DNA of 64,000 nt from Fallopia convolvulus (lineage: Eukaryota; Streptophyta; Magnoliopsida; Caryophyllales; Polygonaceae): positions 30,883,865-30,947,864 of the forward strand of contig OZ024728.1 of NCBI GenBank assembly GCA_964016875.1, in the 5' to 3' direction. Positions within the stretch are counted from its first letter, which is position 1. Each line of letters opens with the position of its first letter. Positions 10,832-22,939 of the stretch are shown here, piece by piece. The notes beneath the pieces are model-generated. The model worked only from the letters and a program-made list of their open reading frames with translations. It did not search any database and was not told the origin of the DNA. Made by a program: the position numbers and the translations under genes.

Positions 10832-12727
10832 ATGGCTACACCTGAAGAACTAGCTAAGCAGATTGCTGAACTCAGTTTAGAGATAAAGGAGATCCAGAGA
10901 GAAAGGGAAACCATAGCCGCTAAGGCATACGAAAAAGCTAATTACATGAGGGATCCATATAGGAACCAAGGTGATACTTTTTATGCGGGGAGGAATTACA
11001 ATTAGTCCACCTGGGGCAATTATGCATACGGCCAAGGGAGCCAACCTCCTCAGCAAGAACAGATGGTTCCACCTTATAGACCCCCGGGCTACCAAGAGCC
11101 ACCATCATGGGCACAAGGGTTACAAGAAGGCATTAACGGAGTCCATAACAAAGTTAACAAAGTTCAAGCCAACCTTAACAACCAAATGAAAAGATGGGGA
11201 GAGTTCGATGTATGGAAGAAGAGTGTCGACTCGCAGCTAGGGAACCTAGCCGCACAGATTCCAAAGCCAATCTTAATAACTGTCGTGCACCTTAGGAGCG
11301 GAAAGACACTACCAGAGGGTATCAATGACAAGGAGAATAGCCCCGAATCTGAAAAGGATGCCACGGCCCAGGTCGACAACGAGCCAAAGAGGGTCGTTAC
11401 CGAGCCTGAACAACTCAGTACCGATACTCCCAGGGTCGTTAACGATCCCAGCCCAGGTAAGTATTCTACACCGAACTCCTCTCTTAGTCCCAGGGTCGGT
11501 GTCGACCCCTTATCTACACCGATCGACCCTCTTGTCGATTCGGTAAGGCCTCAATCCGGGTCTCTCTCTATCTCGAGTCCGTAAAAAAATCTTCCTTTCC
11601 CAATTAAGAAGTCTAATGATGTTACTGAAGGAAAGTTTAGACGGTTTGTTAAAATTCTTCAAGGGCTAAATATTTCAATTCCATTTACTGATGCCCTTAA
11701 TGAAATGCCTGCCTATGCTAAATTTTTGAAAGAGATTTTAAGCAGGAAACGATCCATCTCAGAGCTGCATAATGAAGTTCATTCCATAAAGCTTCCAGAA
11801 AAACTCGGTGATCCAGGTAAGTTTGCAATTTCAATTGGTATTGGGACTCAACGTTTTAAAGCTCTATGTGATCTAGGTGCTAGTCCTAGTTTATTACTAT
11901 TGTCTATCTGGACCAAAGCTAACATGGGACCACTAGAGCCTGTTAATATGAAACTCTACATGGCGGATGGATCATGTGTAAAAGCAACTGGAGTCGTGGA
12001 GGATGTACCCATTCAAGTTGGCAAATTCTTTGTCCCAAACAACTTCATTGTTCTAGATATGCCTGAAGACCCTGCGGTGCCAATCATTCTGGGCAGACCA
12101 TTCTTAGCCACTGCAGGAGCACGTGTAGATGTCAGGAAGGGACTTCTCACGTTTGATATTGGAGAAGAGAAGGTCGAATTTCATTTCAATACGGCAGTAA
12201 ACGAAGTTGCTAGTTACCATACTAAAGAGCCTACCGACCCACCTTGGCTCGGTAACGACCCCTCTCTGAGTACAACAACAAGCAAAATCAAGAATGTCAC
12301 ATCTACCGAGGAGCCTACCGACCCCCCATGGGTCGGTAACGACCCTTATCTGAAGGAGTATGAAACAAGAGGTGGATCCATGCACGACATCGAGCCACTT
12401 CCAGATCCAGCAGGATCGTTAACGACCCCCTTTACCTCGGAAACGACCTCTTTTCCGAATGACCCAGGTGAGTTTTCTTGTTCTTATCCAATCAATTCTG
12501 GTCATGATCCTTTCTCTTATCCTTCTTCTACATTACATCCTACTGTTAGTACTGTGAAGGAGTCAAAACCTCCTTGGTTTTCGGATTTTACTAACCCTGT
12601 TGTAGGATTACCAAGCGTTCTTATTGATGATCGAGGACCAAATATTTTAGAGAGAAGCTATGATGTTTTTCAGGCTAAGTATGGGGTTTCTTATGATCCC
12701 TTCGATACTGGATGGCAGTCGCCCTGA
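10832..12727 (+). pseudogene. gag-pro: Capsid-less gag-protease of element A
   Basis: One frame from ATG 10832 (MATPEELAKQ, as in B) to TGA 12725, interrupted by TAG 11003-11005 and TAA 11582-11584. After about 30 codons it jumps to NYMRDPYRNQ, which in B lies behind the zinc knuckle: the capsid and the CCHC knuckle are deleted. It keeps the PYRPPGYQEPPSW region, the HLRSGKTLPE block, a linker and a full PR with DLGAS (about 11872-11886) and IILGRPFL. The linker and the PR tail carry many GTTAACGA / GGTACCGA words, read as V-N-D-P or similar. No RT, RNase H or IN follows. It cannot make particles and would need Gag and Pol in trans. Confidence 0.85.
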
Positions 12728-12742
12728 TCTGGCAAGGTAAGT

Positions 12743-12788
12743 TCGTCGGGCTAACGACGTTAAAAATAGCGCTTACGGGAGGCAACCT
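12743..12788 (+). other. Conserved post-PR block (A)
   Basis: GTCGGGCTAACGACGTT, AAAAATAGCGCTTACGG, GAGGCAACC in succession, starting 16 bases after the PR stop; same block as in E1 after IN and in B and C after PR. Confidence 0.75.
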
Positions 12789-13161
12789 GCTTTTTAGTTT
12801 TTGCTTTCTTAGATCTTTTTGCTAGCTTTCTTTTGACTTGTTTTTAGGTTAGATTAGTGTAGTAGGATAGAAGTTTTTCTAAAGTGACTCAAGTACAAAC
12901 ACGATGAAGAAAGTGCTAAGCAGAAGAAGAAAAATCAATGCACTCGGTTCAAGAGAAACAATGAGCAATCGGTACAAACAAATTAGCTTGTTACCGACCC
13001 TGAGGGGTCGGTACCGACCTCTATCGATTCGAAAAAATTCAACAAAACTCCTCAATGATCAATGGTTTCCAGTAGCTTCAGTTTTATTTTGTGAGTTCCC
13101 TTTTCTTTATCCTCTTTATGTTTATGTCTTTTTTTTAAACAGTGAGGACACTGTTTGGTTT
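12789..13161 (+). other. Element A 3' region, ORF3 deleted
   Basis: Non-coding. 12986-13021 has a palindrome pair (GTTACCGACC and GGTCGGTACCGACC) like that before ORF3 in B (42009-42045). Directly after it the sequence matches B only from behind ORF3 (the GGGGACACTG motif at about 13144), so the ORF3 module was removed near 13025-13080. An open frame at 12904-13230 spans the join and is judged accidental. Confidence 0.6.
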
Positions 13162-13183
13162 AAGTATGAGGTATGGGAAAAGG
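13162..13183 (+). other. Internal PPT-like tract (A)
   Basis: AAGTATGAGGTATGGGAAAA preceded by GAGGACACTG, equivalent to 44797-44812 in B. In element C this same context is the PPT next to the LTR, but in A and B a further 1.4-1.5 kb follow before the real LTR. Confidence 0.55.
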
Positions 13184-13239
13184 TAACTCAGTTTTTGTCT
13201 CAGTCTTTGTGTCTTTGTTTGTATTTTTAGGATTGATAA

Positions 13240-14621
13240 TATTCCACTTAGATGTCCTATGATATGCTTTAACTTCCTTGATCATGTAATTCCATAGCAT
13301 GTTTGGATAGTTTTGCCTAAATCATGTTGAAATTTGTTTTTATGTGGATATTTAGCATGTGATGAAATTGAGCACATATGATCTTAGGTAGAAGTGACTT
13401 TAAATCCAACAAAAATTGCTACCTTGTAAGTTATTTTTGGCTTTATAGGGAGAACATCAAAAATCCCTCTTCTTTTCTTGTGTGATTTACTCTTCTTATG
13501 CAATTATCTCTTGTCATTGATATGGTTATCTATTTCTTAAGACCAATATGAGATATTAGTTAATTGCATGTGAAATCATATGATGGAGAACTTATTTTTC
13601 TTAAGCCCTATTAATCCTTATCTACCTTATCATTATCCTCTTTTTGAAGCCAAATTGAGCCTTTAAGCCTTTTATTTTTAGCTCCACAAAATTATTCCCT
13701 AGCCGATATAAGCTTGACCCTATCCGGGGATTAGGACTTAGTGTTGGTTGTGATGGTTTTGTTGAGTGAGATGTATTGGTTCAAGTGTGGGGTAATATGG
13801 GTTGGAAAAAGAAAGATCTTGCAGTTTATCATGTAAAAGGAGTTTGGTTCCCTGAATGCACTTACAAAAGAAATGGAAAGTTAAGAGGAGTAAAAAGATC
13901 AGTAAAATACAGACATCGTTAGCGACTCTGCAGGTTCGGTACCGACCTCCCACAGAAAAAAATGAAGATCGTAAGGGAGGAGAAGAAAAAAAGAGAGAAG
14001 AGTTGAGTAGTGTATAAAGTGCATGAGCAAAATTTCCTTGTTGTTTTTTTGAGCAAGATTAAGTTGGGGTAATAAAGAGGTTGAAAGAATGAGTGAGCAT
14101 AAAGAAAAGTGAGTTTGGTATTTGATCTTATATGAGTGTTTTGGAATTGTGTGAGTTCTTAGGAGTTTTTGATTCCCGGATATTATTAGCACCACATAGC
14201 CAAAATATTTCCACGCCTTATTGTCTTTACCAAGCCCCATTACAAACCGGCCGAATGGAAGCTTCTATGAAGTTTTTCATTGAGCCTAAGTTCTCTTGAT
14301 GATTTTTATGTGTTTTGACATCTCGGGTGGAGAGTTTGGTGATATAAGTAACAATGACTATGTTGATTTTTGTATATTGGATTGAGTTGAGAGTTGTTAT
14401 TATAAGCCTAAACACATGAGAGTTGAGAGAAACACATATACCCTTGTGAGGTTGGATTTCTTGGTTGCTTTTGCTTGAGGTTATTCATATATGTGTGATG
14501 ATGTTAGATTCACTTGTCTATTTCTACTTGTGCTTATGATGTTGCTTTTTTGATGAGGGCATTGACTTGATATATGTGTTGATGGTTTTGGTTCTTGTCT
14601 AGTTTATTGCTTGAGGACAAG
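13240..14621 (+). other. Conserved 3' non-coding block (A)
   Basis: About 1.4 kb without a credible ORF but strongly conserved against 44930-46322 of B. Best stretches: TTGATGAAATTGAGCACATAT, GGGAGAACATCAA, AGCTCCACAAAATT...CCCTAGCCGATATAAGCTTG, and GATTCCCGGATATTATTAGC through CCAAGCCCCATTACAA to GAAGTTTTTCATTGAGCCTAAG (14170-14295). Conservation with no coding frame suggests a cis-acting RNA region. A palindrome pair is at 13914-13950. Confidence 0.7.
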
Positions 14622-14643
14622 CAAGTCTAAGTATGGGGTATTT
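14622..14643 (+). other. Terminal polypurine tract (A)
   Basis: AAGTCTAAGTATGGGGTATTTT directly before the LTR start TGATGTCC, preceded by GAGGACAAGC. Serves as plus-strand primer in this lineage. Confidence 0.75.
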
Positions 14644-15958
14644 TGATGTCCGCCTTTTTAGTCGTGTTTTTAGGGTGTGTTTTTAGTGTGTTTGAGTATT
14701 TTTCTTTATTTTTCTTTTTTGTTTTGAGTCGTTTGTGTAGGTTTTCGTATTTTTTTAAGATATGGAGTCTACATAAGCTTTGGTGGTGTTTTGTATGTTT
14801 TTAGAAGCTATTTGGAGCACTTTTTGAAAAAAGGAGGAAAGCACTTGAAGATAGCACTCAAGAATGAACTGAAGACGAAGAAAATCACTCAAGAAAAGTC
14901 ATTGAAGATCAAGTTTGAGCTTGGAAAGAGATAGAGAATTTTGTTACAAGAACATAGGAAAAAGAATCGAGTCAAACGGAGTTGTAACGAGTCTTCTTCG
15001 CAAGTTTTACTCAAGGCTGTTTGAAGTGCTGAACAGGGTCGGTGACGACCCACTTTGGGTCGGTACCGAGGCATCCCGTGTCGTAGCGAGATCCGAGTCG
15101 GTGCATTTAAAGGCTTTTATCCTATTTCCTTTTATGTTATTAGATAGATGGAAGGAATATATCTTATTAGAAGATTTATTTCCTTAGAGATAGATTTAAG
15201 ATAGAATAGTTTCTCTATAAATACACTTGTCCCCTCTTTAGTTTTCTTATCATTGAATTTAGAGGAGGAGGGGGAGGAGAGAAGAGAGAGAGGCATGTGG
15301 AAGAGAGGAGAGGATGAGATTTGTGGAGTTACTTGGAATACAAGTTTACTTTGGATTTGCTTGTAAGTTTACTTTTTAATTCAATTGTTATGTTTTCAAT
15401 TATGCTTTGTGAGTAGTCTCTCTCTCTAAGGTTGGGGTTAAACCCAACAATGGTTGTGCATGCTTGTTTATGATCATGTCTTGATTGTTTTTATTGCATG
15501 AATCTATTCTCTTGTTCTTAATCGTTGAAACGAAAGTCGAAGGGAAATTCTCATTCATAGTTGAAGTGAAAGCGAAAACCTTGAATCAGAATAGTCAATC
15601 TTGGGTTTTGAAGCGAAAGCGGATCTATCCTAGTTGAGGTAGAAGAGATTAGATAGTAAGTTTGTTGATTGAACGAAAGTTAGTTGATTTACTTGCTTTG
15701 GTTGACGAAAGTTGACACCTTTATGTGATAAAAGCATGATCTTTATGCTTCATAGCGTTTGGATGCATAATTGTTGTTGTGGTGATACCTTTACCTTAGA
15801 ATTCCTCTTTCCTTGCTAAAAATCCTTACTTTGTTGATTGCTTGCGTTCCAAGTAATAAAACTTAGCACTGACTTTCTCCCTGCGGACGAACCTGACTTC
15901 GCTATACACAGCAGAGTCTTGATATAAATTTATTTGTTGTCAAGAAACCCTCTCAACA
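14644..15958 (+). repeat. Right LTR of element A
   Basis: TGATGTCC to CTCTCAACA, collinear with 9160-10475. TATAAATA at 15216-15223. In its U5, GTTGAC-GAAA-GTTGAC at 15701-15716 has a GAAA loop where the left LTR has AAAA. Next base (15959) starts unrelated sequence. Confidence 0.9.
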
Positions 15959-17565
15959 CTTAATCGAAGTGATGGTTGTCAAGTGATTGAACCATCTTAT
16001 GTCTTGTTGTTTAGACCGATCTAAGTCTTCGTACCTTTACATAAGTGAAGTTGCCAAGTAATTTTATGAAATAAAGAAACTCTTCTCGGGGATAGGTTTT
16101 TATTTCGACATTTTATTAGTTTAAGCTCAAAGATAATTCTATTCTTAAGTGCTTAGTCTTTAAAAGTTTGCATAAAAAATATATATGTTTAATTGTGGTC
16201 AAGTCATTTGAGTCGTTATGCAACCGTCTATACCAATTCAAGGTCATTGAAAATCAAATCCTATTTCGTTTTTGAAGAAAGACGGTTAGGTTTATGAAAA
16301 TTTGATTGTTAAAATCGTTTCAATAGTTTTTAGTTTAAAATAAGGAGTTCAAGTCCTTTGATGAATTCTTTTCAAGTTCAACATCTTTGAATCATTAAAC
16401 TGATGACCAATAAGTGTTAGCCTTGCTATCTTTCGTCCATCTTCGTAAATTTATTGCGGGGTACTTTCTTCGGTTTTATGCTTTTCATAAAGTAATTTTT
16501 CTCTACGGTTTTCATGGTGGTGATTAAGAATGTATTTTGTCTTCCATCCTGATCACATGTCTTATTCCTGTGGAAATGCAGTAAAGGGGTTAGGTTGGCT
16601 CAGTTCCCCATCCTGATCACATGGTGGAATGTGAGAACCTAAGTCCTTAAGGTTCAATTTGATAAAACGATTTTTCAAATGTTGGAACTCTTATTGTATA
16701 ACTCAATGTTTGAAGATTTAAGGGTATAATGATTTTGGCTGGGATTTAAAAAAAACTATTCTTTCTATGAAAACAAATCAAATCAATAATTCATAAATGA
16801 GCTTTTTTTTTGTGGGTGATAACTCATCATATATCTTGTTAATAGCCTTGCCTAAGCTATATGACAAATATTTTATAATACATCAAATGACATAAGTATT
16901 TTTAATCATGTTCGTTCGAGTTATAAAAATATAATGTCTCTCAACTTTGGTAATTAAGTAGAGGGATTTTGCAGTGATTCTCTTACAAGCAATAAGGATG
17001 TTGGTGAATATAAAAAGAAATTATGTACTTCCTACTTTCGAACCTTTTATAATTGTTTGATACTTGATCCAATTACTATGATTCAGTTTCATTGATTAAG
17101 GTTACTTTTACCAACCAAATCTTTTGTCTGATCTAATTCAAAATCACCTTCCATTTTCTTTTATTAAAATTCAAGTTGTTACTATGTCGATGTCAATAGT
17201 GAATAAACTCTTCATTTCATTATAGTCGTAGTCTCTTGTTGAATAGTTTAATATCATCAATTTCTCTCACCTGGCGTATAGTTCCTTTCTATGTCTCTCA
17301 CATCCTTTGGGTATCTATAGAAGCATGCCAACTTCGTTTATAGAGCATATTGTGTTGAATACAACACAATAATTCTCATATCCACCTAATCCCAAATCCT
17401 CGTATAGTACTCGGATTCGTTATTTGCGTCATTGTTGTTTGTCTTTATAGTGCTCCATCATGAAGCGATAATTCAAACAACATTGGATCTTGTAAGTTGT
17501 AATTCCGACTGAAGTTAGTCACAAGGTTAAGCATGATTACGATGCTATCTATTATGAGCGTCGAC
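15959..17565 (+). other. Probable interior remnant of outer element
   Basis: AT-rich, no readable ORF. The word CCATCCTGATCACATG occurs twice (16544-16560 and 16607-16623). It lies between element A and the PPT cluster of the outer element, so it is most simply that element's 3' interior or UTR. Confidence 0.35.
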
Positions 17566-17871
17566 TTAGTTTCGCGGACGAAACTATTTTTAAGGGGGTA
17601 CTATTGTAACCGCCCGCGTTTTTATTCCTTGAGAATCGTTTTAAGAATCGTTCTTTAGATATCATGATAGATCGTGAGGTGCATATTTTCATAGACGGTG
17701 CCTAACCTTGATCTAGACATCTAGTTTCGGGGACGAAACTGTTTTTAAGGGGGTACTATTGTAACGACCCTCTCTTTTGTAGGATTCCTAAGTTAAGTGT
17801 AAACTAGTTTCGATGACGAAACTATTTTTTATCTAGTTTCGAGGACGAAACTATTTTTAAGGGGGTACTAT
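17566..17871 (+). repeat. Cluster of repeated PPT / LTR-start modules
   Basis: Module TAGTTTCGnnGACGAAACT followed by ATTTTTAAGGGGGTACTAT occurs complete at 17566-17604, 17721-17759 and 17833-17871, and truncated at 17804-17829. Each complete copy is followed by an LTR-like start: TGTAACCGCCC (17605), TGTAACGACCC (17760) and TGTAATATCCC (17872). Only the last runs on into a full LTR. Confidence 0.75.
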
Positions 17872-20800
17872 TGTAATATCCCTCATTTTTATAAAGGGTA
17901 AAATGTAATTTTTACATTTCCTTTGGTATAATAAAATATTTGGATATTTTATTTCATAAGGTTATTATTTCATGACATTTAAAAATGTCATAAAATTTGT
18001 AAAAAGTTTAAGATCATTTTAAAAGGTTATTAATATGAGTCTTATTTATTAGTTATAAATAATAAAATTCATGTAGAAATATTATTGTATTTCTACAATT
18101 CATAATTAAGTTTTTTTCTTAAAATAATTAAATAAATTATTTTCAAATAAGTATAATTTTATTGTGTTTTATAGATGATTTTTGAATAAATAAAGTGTTA
18201 TAAAATTATTTTATAAAATGGACGAAACAAAACAAAGGAATTAAAAAGATGGGATGTTCCTCCTTTGAATCAAACCCACGACCTTCTCCCACACACAGAA
18301 GAGAACCGGTTGGGCCAGTTTGGCAAACCCACGGTTATGTAATTAACCAGTTCAAGTGCCGGTTCATCTTCAACCTCCGGTCAAGAACGATGTTTCAGTT
18401 GAACACTTAAACTCGGTCTTATCTCGAATTTTTTGACAAATTCGGTTGAGAGAAGGACGAATGATCCATTTTTCATACATTAATTGGATTGATTTTAGAT
18501 CTACAATAGAATTAAATTTTGTGGGATTGAGGGGTCTCCAATGGGCAATAAAAAGGGGCTGCGGGTTTTTTCAAATCCTCATCAAATTCGTTTCAATTCT
18601 CAAAATTCAGACAAACAAAGAAAAGTTTTGGGTCGGAGTTGTTCGGTTTGTCCAGATATTGTCATCGTTCGGATTCATCGATGCCTGGGATAGCCAAGGA
18701 GCCGCGAGATTTCCAGTCTGGTATTCGACGGTGGCGAGCCAAGGCGCTGCTGGTGGTGGTGCTGGCGGCCGACGTTGGTGCGTGTCGCTGGGGCCCGAAT
18801 GCTGTTGTTGGGAGGTTCGTTCCTACGTTTGGCCTCTGTCGTGGTTCTCAACCAGAGGGTTCAACTTTCCCGTGTCGTTGTTGATCTGGGCAAATACAAA
18901 CATATTAAACTTTAAAATTGTATAATTGTGAATATAAAACTATAGTAATTATCCTAGACTTTATTATTATTTTTTTAAGAACCTAATGAGTGGCTTATTT
19001 CATAACCTTGTATAACCTTCTTAGTATTTTGTTCCCTACATAAGTTTATTTTTTTTTAAATATGCTACAAGTTCAATTAAAAAAAATCGATTATTCTTTT
19101 AAATAAATTAGATATGGAGTTTTGGGAGTGAAATTATATTTTTAGTGTATTTTATTAAAATTATACTTCATGAGTATTTTTAATATAATTATGAGATTTA
19201 TGGGTTTATTAAAATCTAAATGGGTATTTTTGTTTGAGATTTATGAATATGGGTTTTAAGTGACAATTTTTAAGTATGAATATTGAATAAATTTCTATTT
19301 ATGATAAAAGGTTGAAATAGATTTAATTAAATAAAATTCATAATAAGGTTTGAATATTTTTAAGTGAAAATGCTTTTTATTTAGAAATTATCGTCTTAAA
19401 GATAAGGTGGCTTATATTCAATATTTGAAAAGTCTAAAATTAGATAATATGAGGATTTTATAAATATATAACTTAGTTTCATTATATTAATAAAAAAGAA
19501 ATTATTAATATAATGTGTCAGTTTATAATTTTTTATAAACTTAAGGTCGTTAATTAAGATTCCTTGAAAAATCAACGTTATTGAATTAACAAAATAAATT
19601 GACAACAATTTATTTTGTGGTTGATTGAAACAGGAAAAAGTCTAGGTCAGTAACCGCGAATGATCTGTTCGTAACCCGTATACGTCAATTTCGAGGCAAG
19701 TGGTTTGGGTTCGATTTCCATATAAAATCCTTTATGCATCACTCGTTTTATCAATCATGTTATATATCTTGTTATATGTGTTCACGTGCTTTAAATTGTT
19801 CTATGACTTTGTTGGGAACTCTTGTATGGAAAAAAATGAATCTAGGATTTATAAAGTTCTTGATTTAATGACATGTTATTTCTAGTCGTACGTAGGTTAC
19901 GCTAGATGGATTGTAGGGTCGTTGACTTGTGATATGTGTGCCTAGATTAATAGTCTTGTGTTTGCGTACTTTATTGTATATGTGTCGAATCATTCGACTT
20001 TATTCTTGAGTCGATGCTCTACCTTTAAGACCATGGTCAATACCCGCTCGCTCGATGAGGGATGATGGCACGTAGCTCGTGCTATTCTTGTCTTGCAACC
20101 CAACCTTTGAGTATTTCCGTGGGGCCGTAATCCACATCCTGTCTTACTTAAAAAGTATGCTTAATTCCAAGTGGAACGATATTGTGATCCTTAAAATTGG
20201 TAGAGATTAAATAGGCGCCCGATGGCGACAATTAAAATGATAGGAAGGCTAGTACAAAATGGAATGCCATCCTTACTCTCGGATTTCGTAATTCTCTGGC
20301 TCCAATCTGAATTCGCACAACACGTATGGAGTGAGGTTGGTAGAGGGAAACGTAATAAACGAGGGGTTTAATCAACCACCTGACTAAATGTGTGAAACCC
20401 AAGTTCCCAACATAAGTAAATGTTTCTTTCGAAACCGAGACTTACCCTTGGGTGATGTTCTCATTCTTTTCCGATCCGTCAAATCATAGTTTTCATAGGA
20501 GGTCCAAGGTCTGAGGGTGGGACCGGCTTTCATTCAGTGCCCGACATCCCAACTCGTCCCTTCCTAAAAACCAAACCACCTTTCAAAACCCCATGTGCTT
20601 AATCTGTCACAAGACTAACCGACCGTTTATTTTCCTTACATGGTCGGTTGGTGTCCATCGCATTTCTCGTCACGACACATCAGGAGTGGAGTTCTACGTC
20701 GAGGATCACGAGGAGCAAGCTTGAGGAGCAGCTAGAGTGAAGGTGGTTAGCTTGGAAAAAGTTAGAATAGTTTTAAGGGTCGAGGTTTCGACTTGTGGGA

Positions 20801-21010
20801 CCCTTTCCATTTCAATTTTTTATCCTTTCATGTTTATTCAACTATTGTATTCGACTTCCGCATCGTTTATATATATATATATATATGTATCTTCCGCATT
20901 TTTTAAGTTTTTGGTTAAGTTCTGTAATTACTGTAAGCCTTGGGTGACTTCGAGAGTTTAATCTTGGGTTCACTGGCGGTAATATCCCTGTATAAAAAGG
21001 GGGTGTTACA
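17872..21010 (+). repeat. 3' LTR of outer chromovirus-like element (3.1 kb)
   Basis: TGTAATATCCC to GGGGTGTTACA. The first 580 bases match 8480-9072. It contains a GC-richer stretch (18640-18870) with an open frame at 18446-18925 that has no recognisable domain and is considered chance, an AT microsatellite at 20867-20886, and many A/T runs. No TATAAATA octamer identified. Confidence 0.75.
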
Positions 21011-22119
21011 ATGAGACATGCATTTTGGATGATGTGTATCTATACCGACATCCTAAACTCCTCGGTTAGGCATTCATTTCTCAAAGTGGCTCATGATGGT
21101 CGAGGCCACTTTGGCTTCGGCAAGACCTTTGCAGAGCATTGCGGACATTTCTTTTGGTCACACATGGCTTGAGATGTTACGAAGTATTGCAAGGGCTTCA
21201 TCACTTGCCAAAGAGCTAAGGCCAAGTCGAGTCACTTTGGTCTTTACACCTCGTCACATATCCCGGACACACTGTTGAAGATCTTTCCAAGGATTTTGTT
21301 ATGAGTCTTCCAATGTCACATCGAGTTAGAGATTTTACATTCGTAGTTATGGATAGCTTCTTCAAGATGGCCCACATCATAGCATGCAAGGGGAACAATA
21401 ATGCGACCGACATTGCAAATTTGTTCTTTGAGCATGTTGTAAAGTTAAATGTTGTACCTAAAACTATTTTTAGTGATAGCGACACTAAGTTTGTAAGCCA
21501 GTTTTGGTGAACTTAATGGGAAAAGTTGGGTACACAATTACTCTTTTCTACATCTTATCATCCCCAAACTGATAATCAAACTGAAGTGACCAATCAAACC
21601 CTTGACATCCTTCTTAGGACGGGGCTCAAGGCAAAGCTGTGCTGGTAGGAGGACTTAATTTGTATTGTCGAGTTTTCTTATATTAGGTCCATCCACTTGG
21701 CGACAAAGAAGACTTTGTTTGAGGTAGTCTATGGGCATAACTAACTCATGCCCTTGGATTTGGTGACACGACCTTTGAAGGACGACGATTACATCAATGT
21801 GGCCAATTGCGCCGACACCATGTGTCGCTTACATGAGCGCACCTAGATCCAGTTCCAGTGCCACGCCGACCGATATGTTGCCCAACACAAAAAGGGGCAT
21901 CGTCAGAAGGTCTTCGATCCCGATGACCTTGTGTGGATCTACCTACGCAAGGACCAATTTCTAAACGTGTGCAAGACATAGTTGCACCCTCACGATGATG
22001 GTCCCTACCGAGTTCTTGGCACATCAGGGACAACACCTATCAAAATGACCTCCCTGACAAGTATGGAGTCCACGCCATTCAAGGGAAAACAGGGACGTCA
22101 CTGACTCAAGGAGGGAGGG
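21011..22119 (+). pseudogene. Decayed Ty3/gypsy integrase (right piece)
   Basis: Strongly decayed integrase with stops and shifts. Recognisable parts: zinc region AHDGRGHFG...CQRAK (about 21085-21230); catalytic core with VVMDSFFKMAHIIAC and SDSDTKFVSQFW (21342-21510), where the first Asp and the second Asp sit; YHPQTDNQTEV with the Glu (about 21555-21590); and a C-terminal part ADRYVAQHKKGHRQKVFDPDDLVW (21870-21950). Family: chromovirus-type Ty3. It continues the 8382-8479 relic and ends at a purine-rich GGAGGGAGGG tract before an LTR. Confidence 0.75.
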
Positions 22120-22930
22120 TGATGCAACCTCACCCATGGACACTACCAAAGAGGAGCAAGCCATGTCACTTTGCTCGGATAGCTCCGTCACGCGCAGCCA
22201 CGCCACGAGCAATGCCAAGGCCACCTAGTCACTCATGACCTGGACCCTCGCCAGCCACGGTGTGCCCTTGCCCTCGCCATCGCAAGTCTGCCTCTTCACC
22301 CACGGCGTCGTAGATCCTTGCCCGAGCTTGGCACACCGGCCCAACACTGAGTGACACTAGTCAAGCACGCGCACAAGTGCAACTAGGCCTCCGGTCTCGG
22401 TCTTGACACCCCTGGTGCCTTGGCCACGACCTCGGGTCATATCTTGATATCTTTAGTAGTTTTACTATGTTTAGACAATCTACTTATGTCCTTATGTTTT
22501 TAGTAAGTTGTTTTTGACTTCGGAAGTTGGGCCTCGTTTGCACACTTGGCTCGATTCCACCACCTATCTTGTTCTTTGTAGGGTTTGGAGCCGCCTCTTC
22601 ATAAGGATCGATTCCACTACCTATCTTGTTCTAAGTAGGGTTACCCATGTTTTGGACTCATTATTGAAGTAGAGAAATTCTCCTTGTTTTGAGTTCGTGC
22701 GTCCCAAATTCTCCAACACAATCAAAGTTCTTTCGTGCCATAACATTGGCTTGGATTCACGGATTCATAACGTTGAGTTCGTCCAAGATCCATCATGTTG
22801 GATCTTTACCAAGGACAAGAACCCCTTTCCGGTCTAAGCTTCCACACCCACGAGTTCGTTCGAGAGTCGTTGTACGATCAAGTCTTCATTCATGGTGCTC
22901 TTAAGGCCATTCGAAATCAAGTTCACATCA
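22120..22930 (+). repeat. 3' LTR of the decayed integrase element
   Basis: Starts TGATGCAACC directly after a GGAGGGAGGG purine tract and ends near GTTCACATCA. It shares the stretch AGTTGGGCCTCGTTTGC (about 22523) and the CACATCA end with the LTR at 27743-28419. A local duplication of CGATTCCAC(C/T)ACCTATCTTG occurs at 22552 and 22611. Confidence 0.5.
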
Positions 22931-22939
22931 AAGGTCATG

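Larger units (their letters stand above)
9071..15958 (+). mobile_element. Element A: non-autonomous Athila derivative, rearranged
   Basis: Order: truncated interior end, LTR, PBS, capsid-less gag-PR, post-PR block, conserved 3' block, PPT, LTR. Lacks capsid, zinc knuckle, RT, RNase H, IN and ORF3. No target duplication can be checked because the left border is a deletion joint into the outer LTR. Confidence 0.8.
8480..21010 (+). mobile_element. Outer Ty3/gypsy (chromovirus-like) element with nested element A
   Basis: LTRs at 8480 (truncated) and 17872-21010. The terminal dinucleotides are TG and CA, inside TGTAATATCC and GGTGTTACA. The bases before the left LTR are ATAAG (8475-8479) and those after the right LTR ATGAG (21011-21015), a 5-bp target duplication with one difference. 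Flanks on both sides are parts of the same decayed pol. Internal coding sequence is missing; 15959-17565 is its only likely interior remnant. Lineage (Tekay/Del-like) is suggested by the GAGGACGAAACT plus AAGGGGG tract before the 3' LTR and the TGTAATATCCC start. Confidence 0.65.

Noticed and set aside
12904..13230. 108-codon ORF after element A PR
   Set aside because: Spans the ORF3 deletion joint and the palindrome pair, and matches no part of B ORF3.
18446..18925. 159-codon ORF in the outer LTR
   Set aside because: Lies wholly within the LTR, low-complexity C-terminal half, no domain; LTR leaders of this size often hold chance frames.
20867..20886. AT microsatellite as a functional origin or MAR
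   Set aside because: Simple repeat in an AT-rich LTR; no further evidence.
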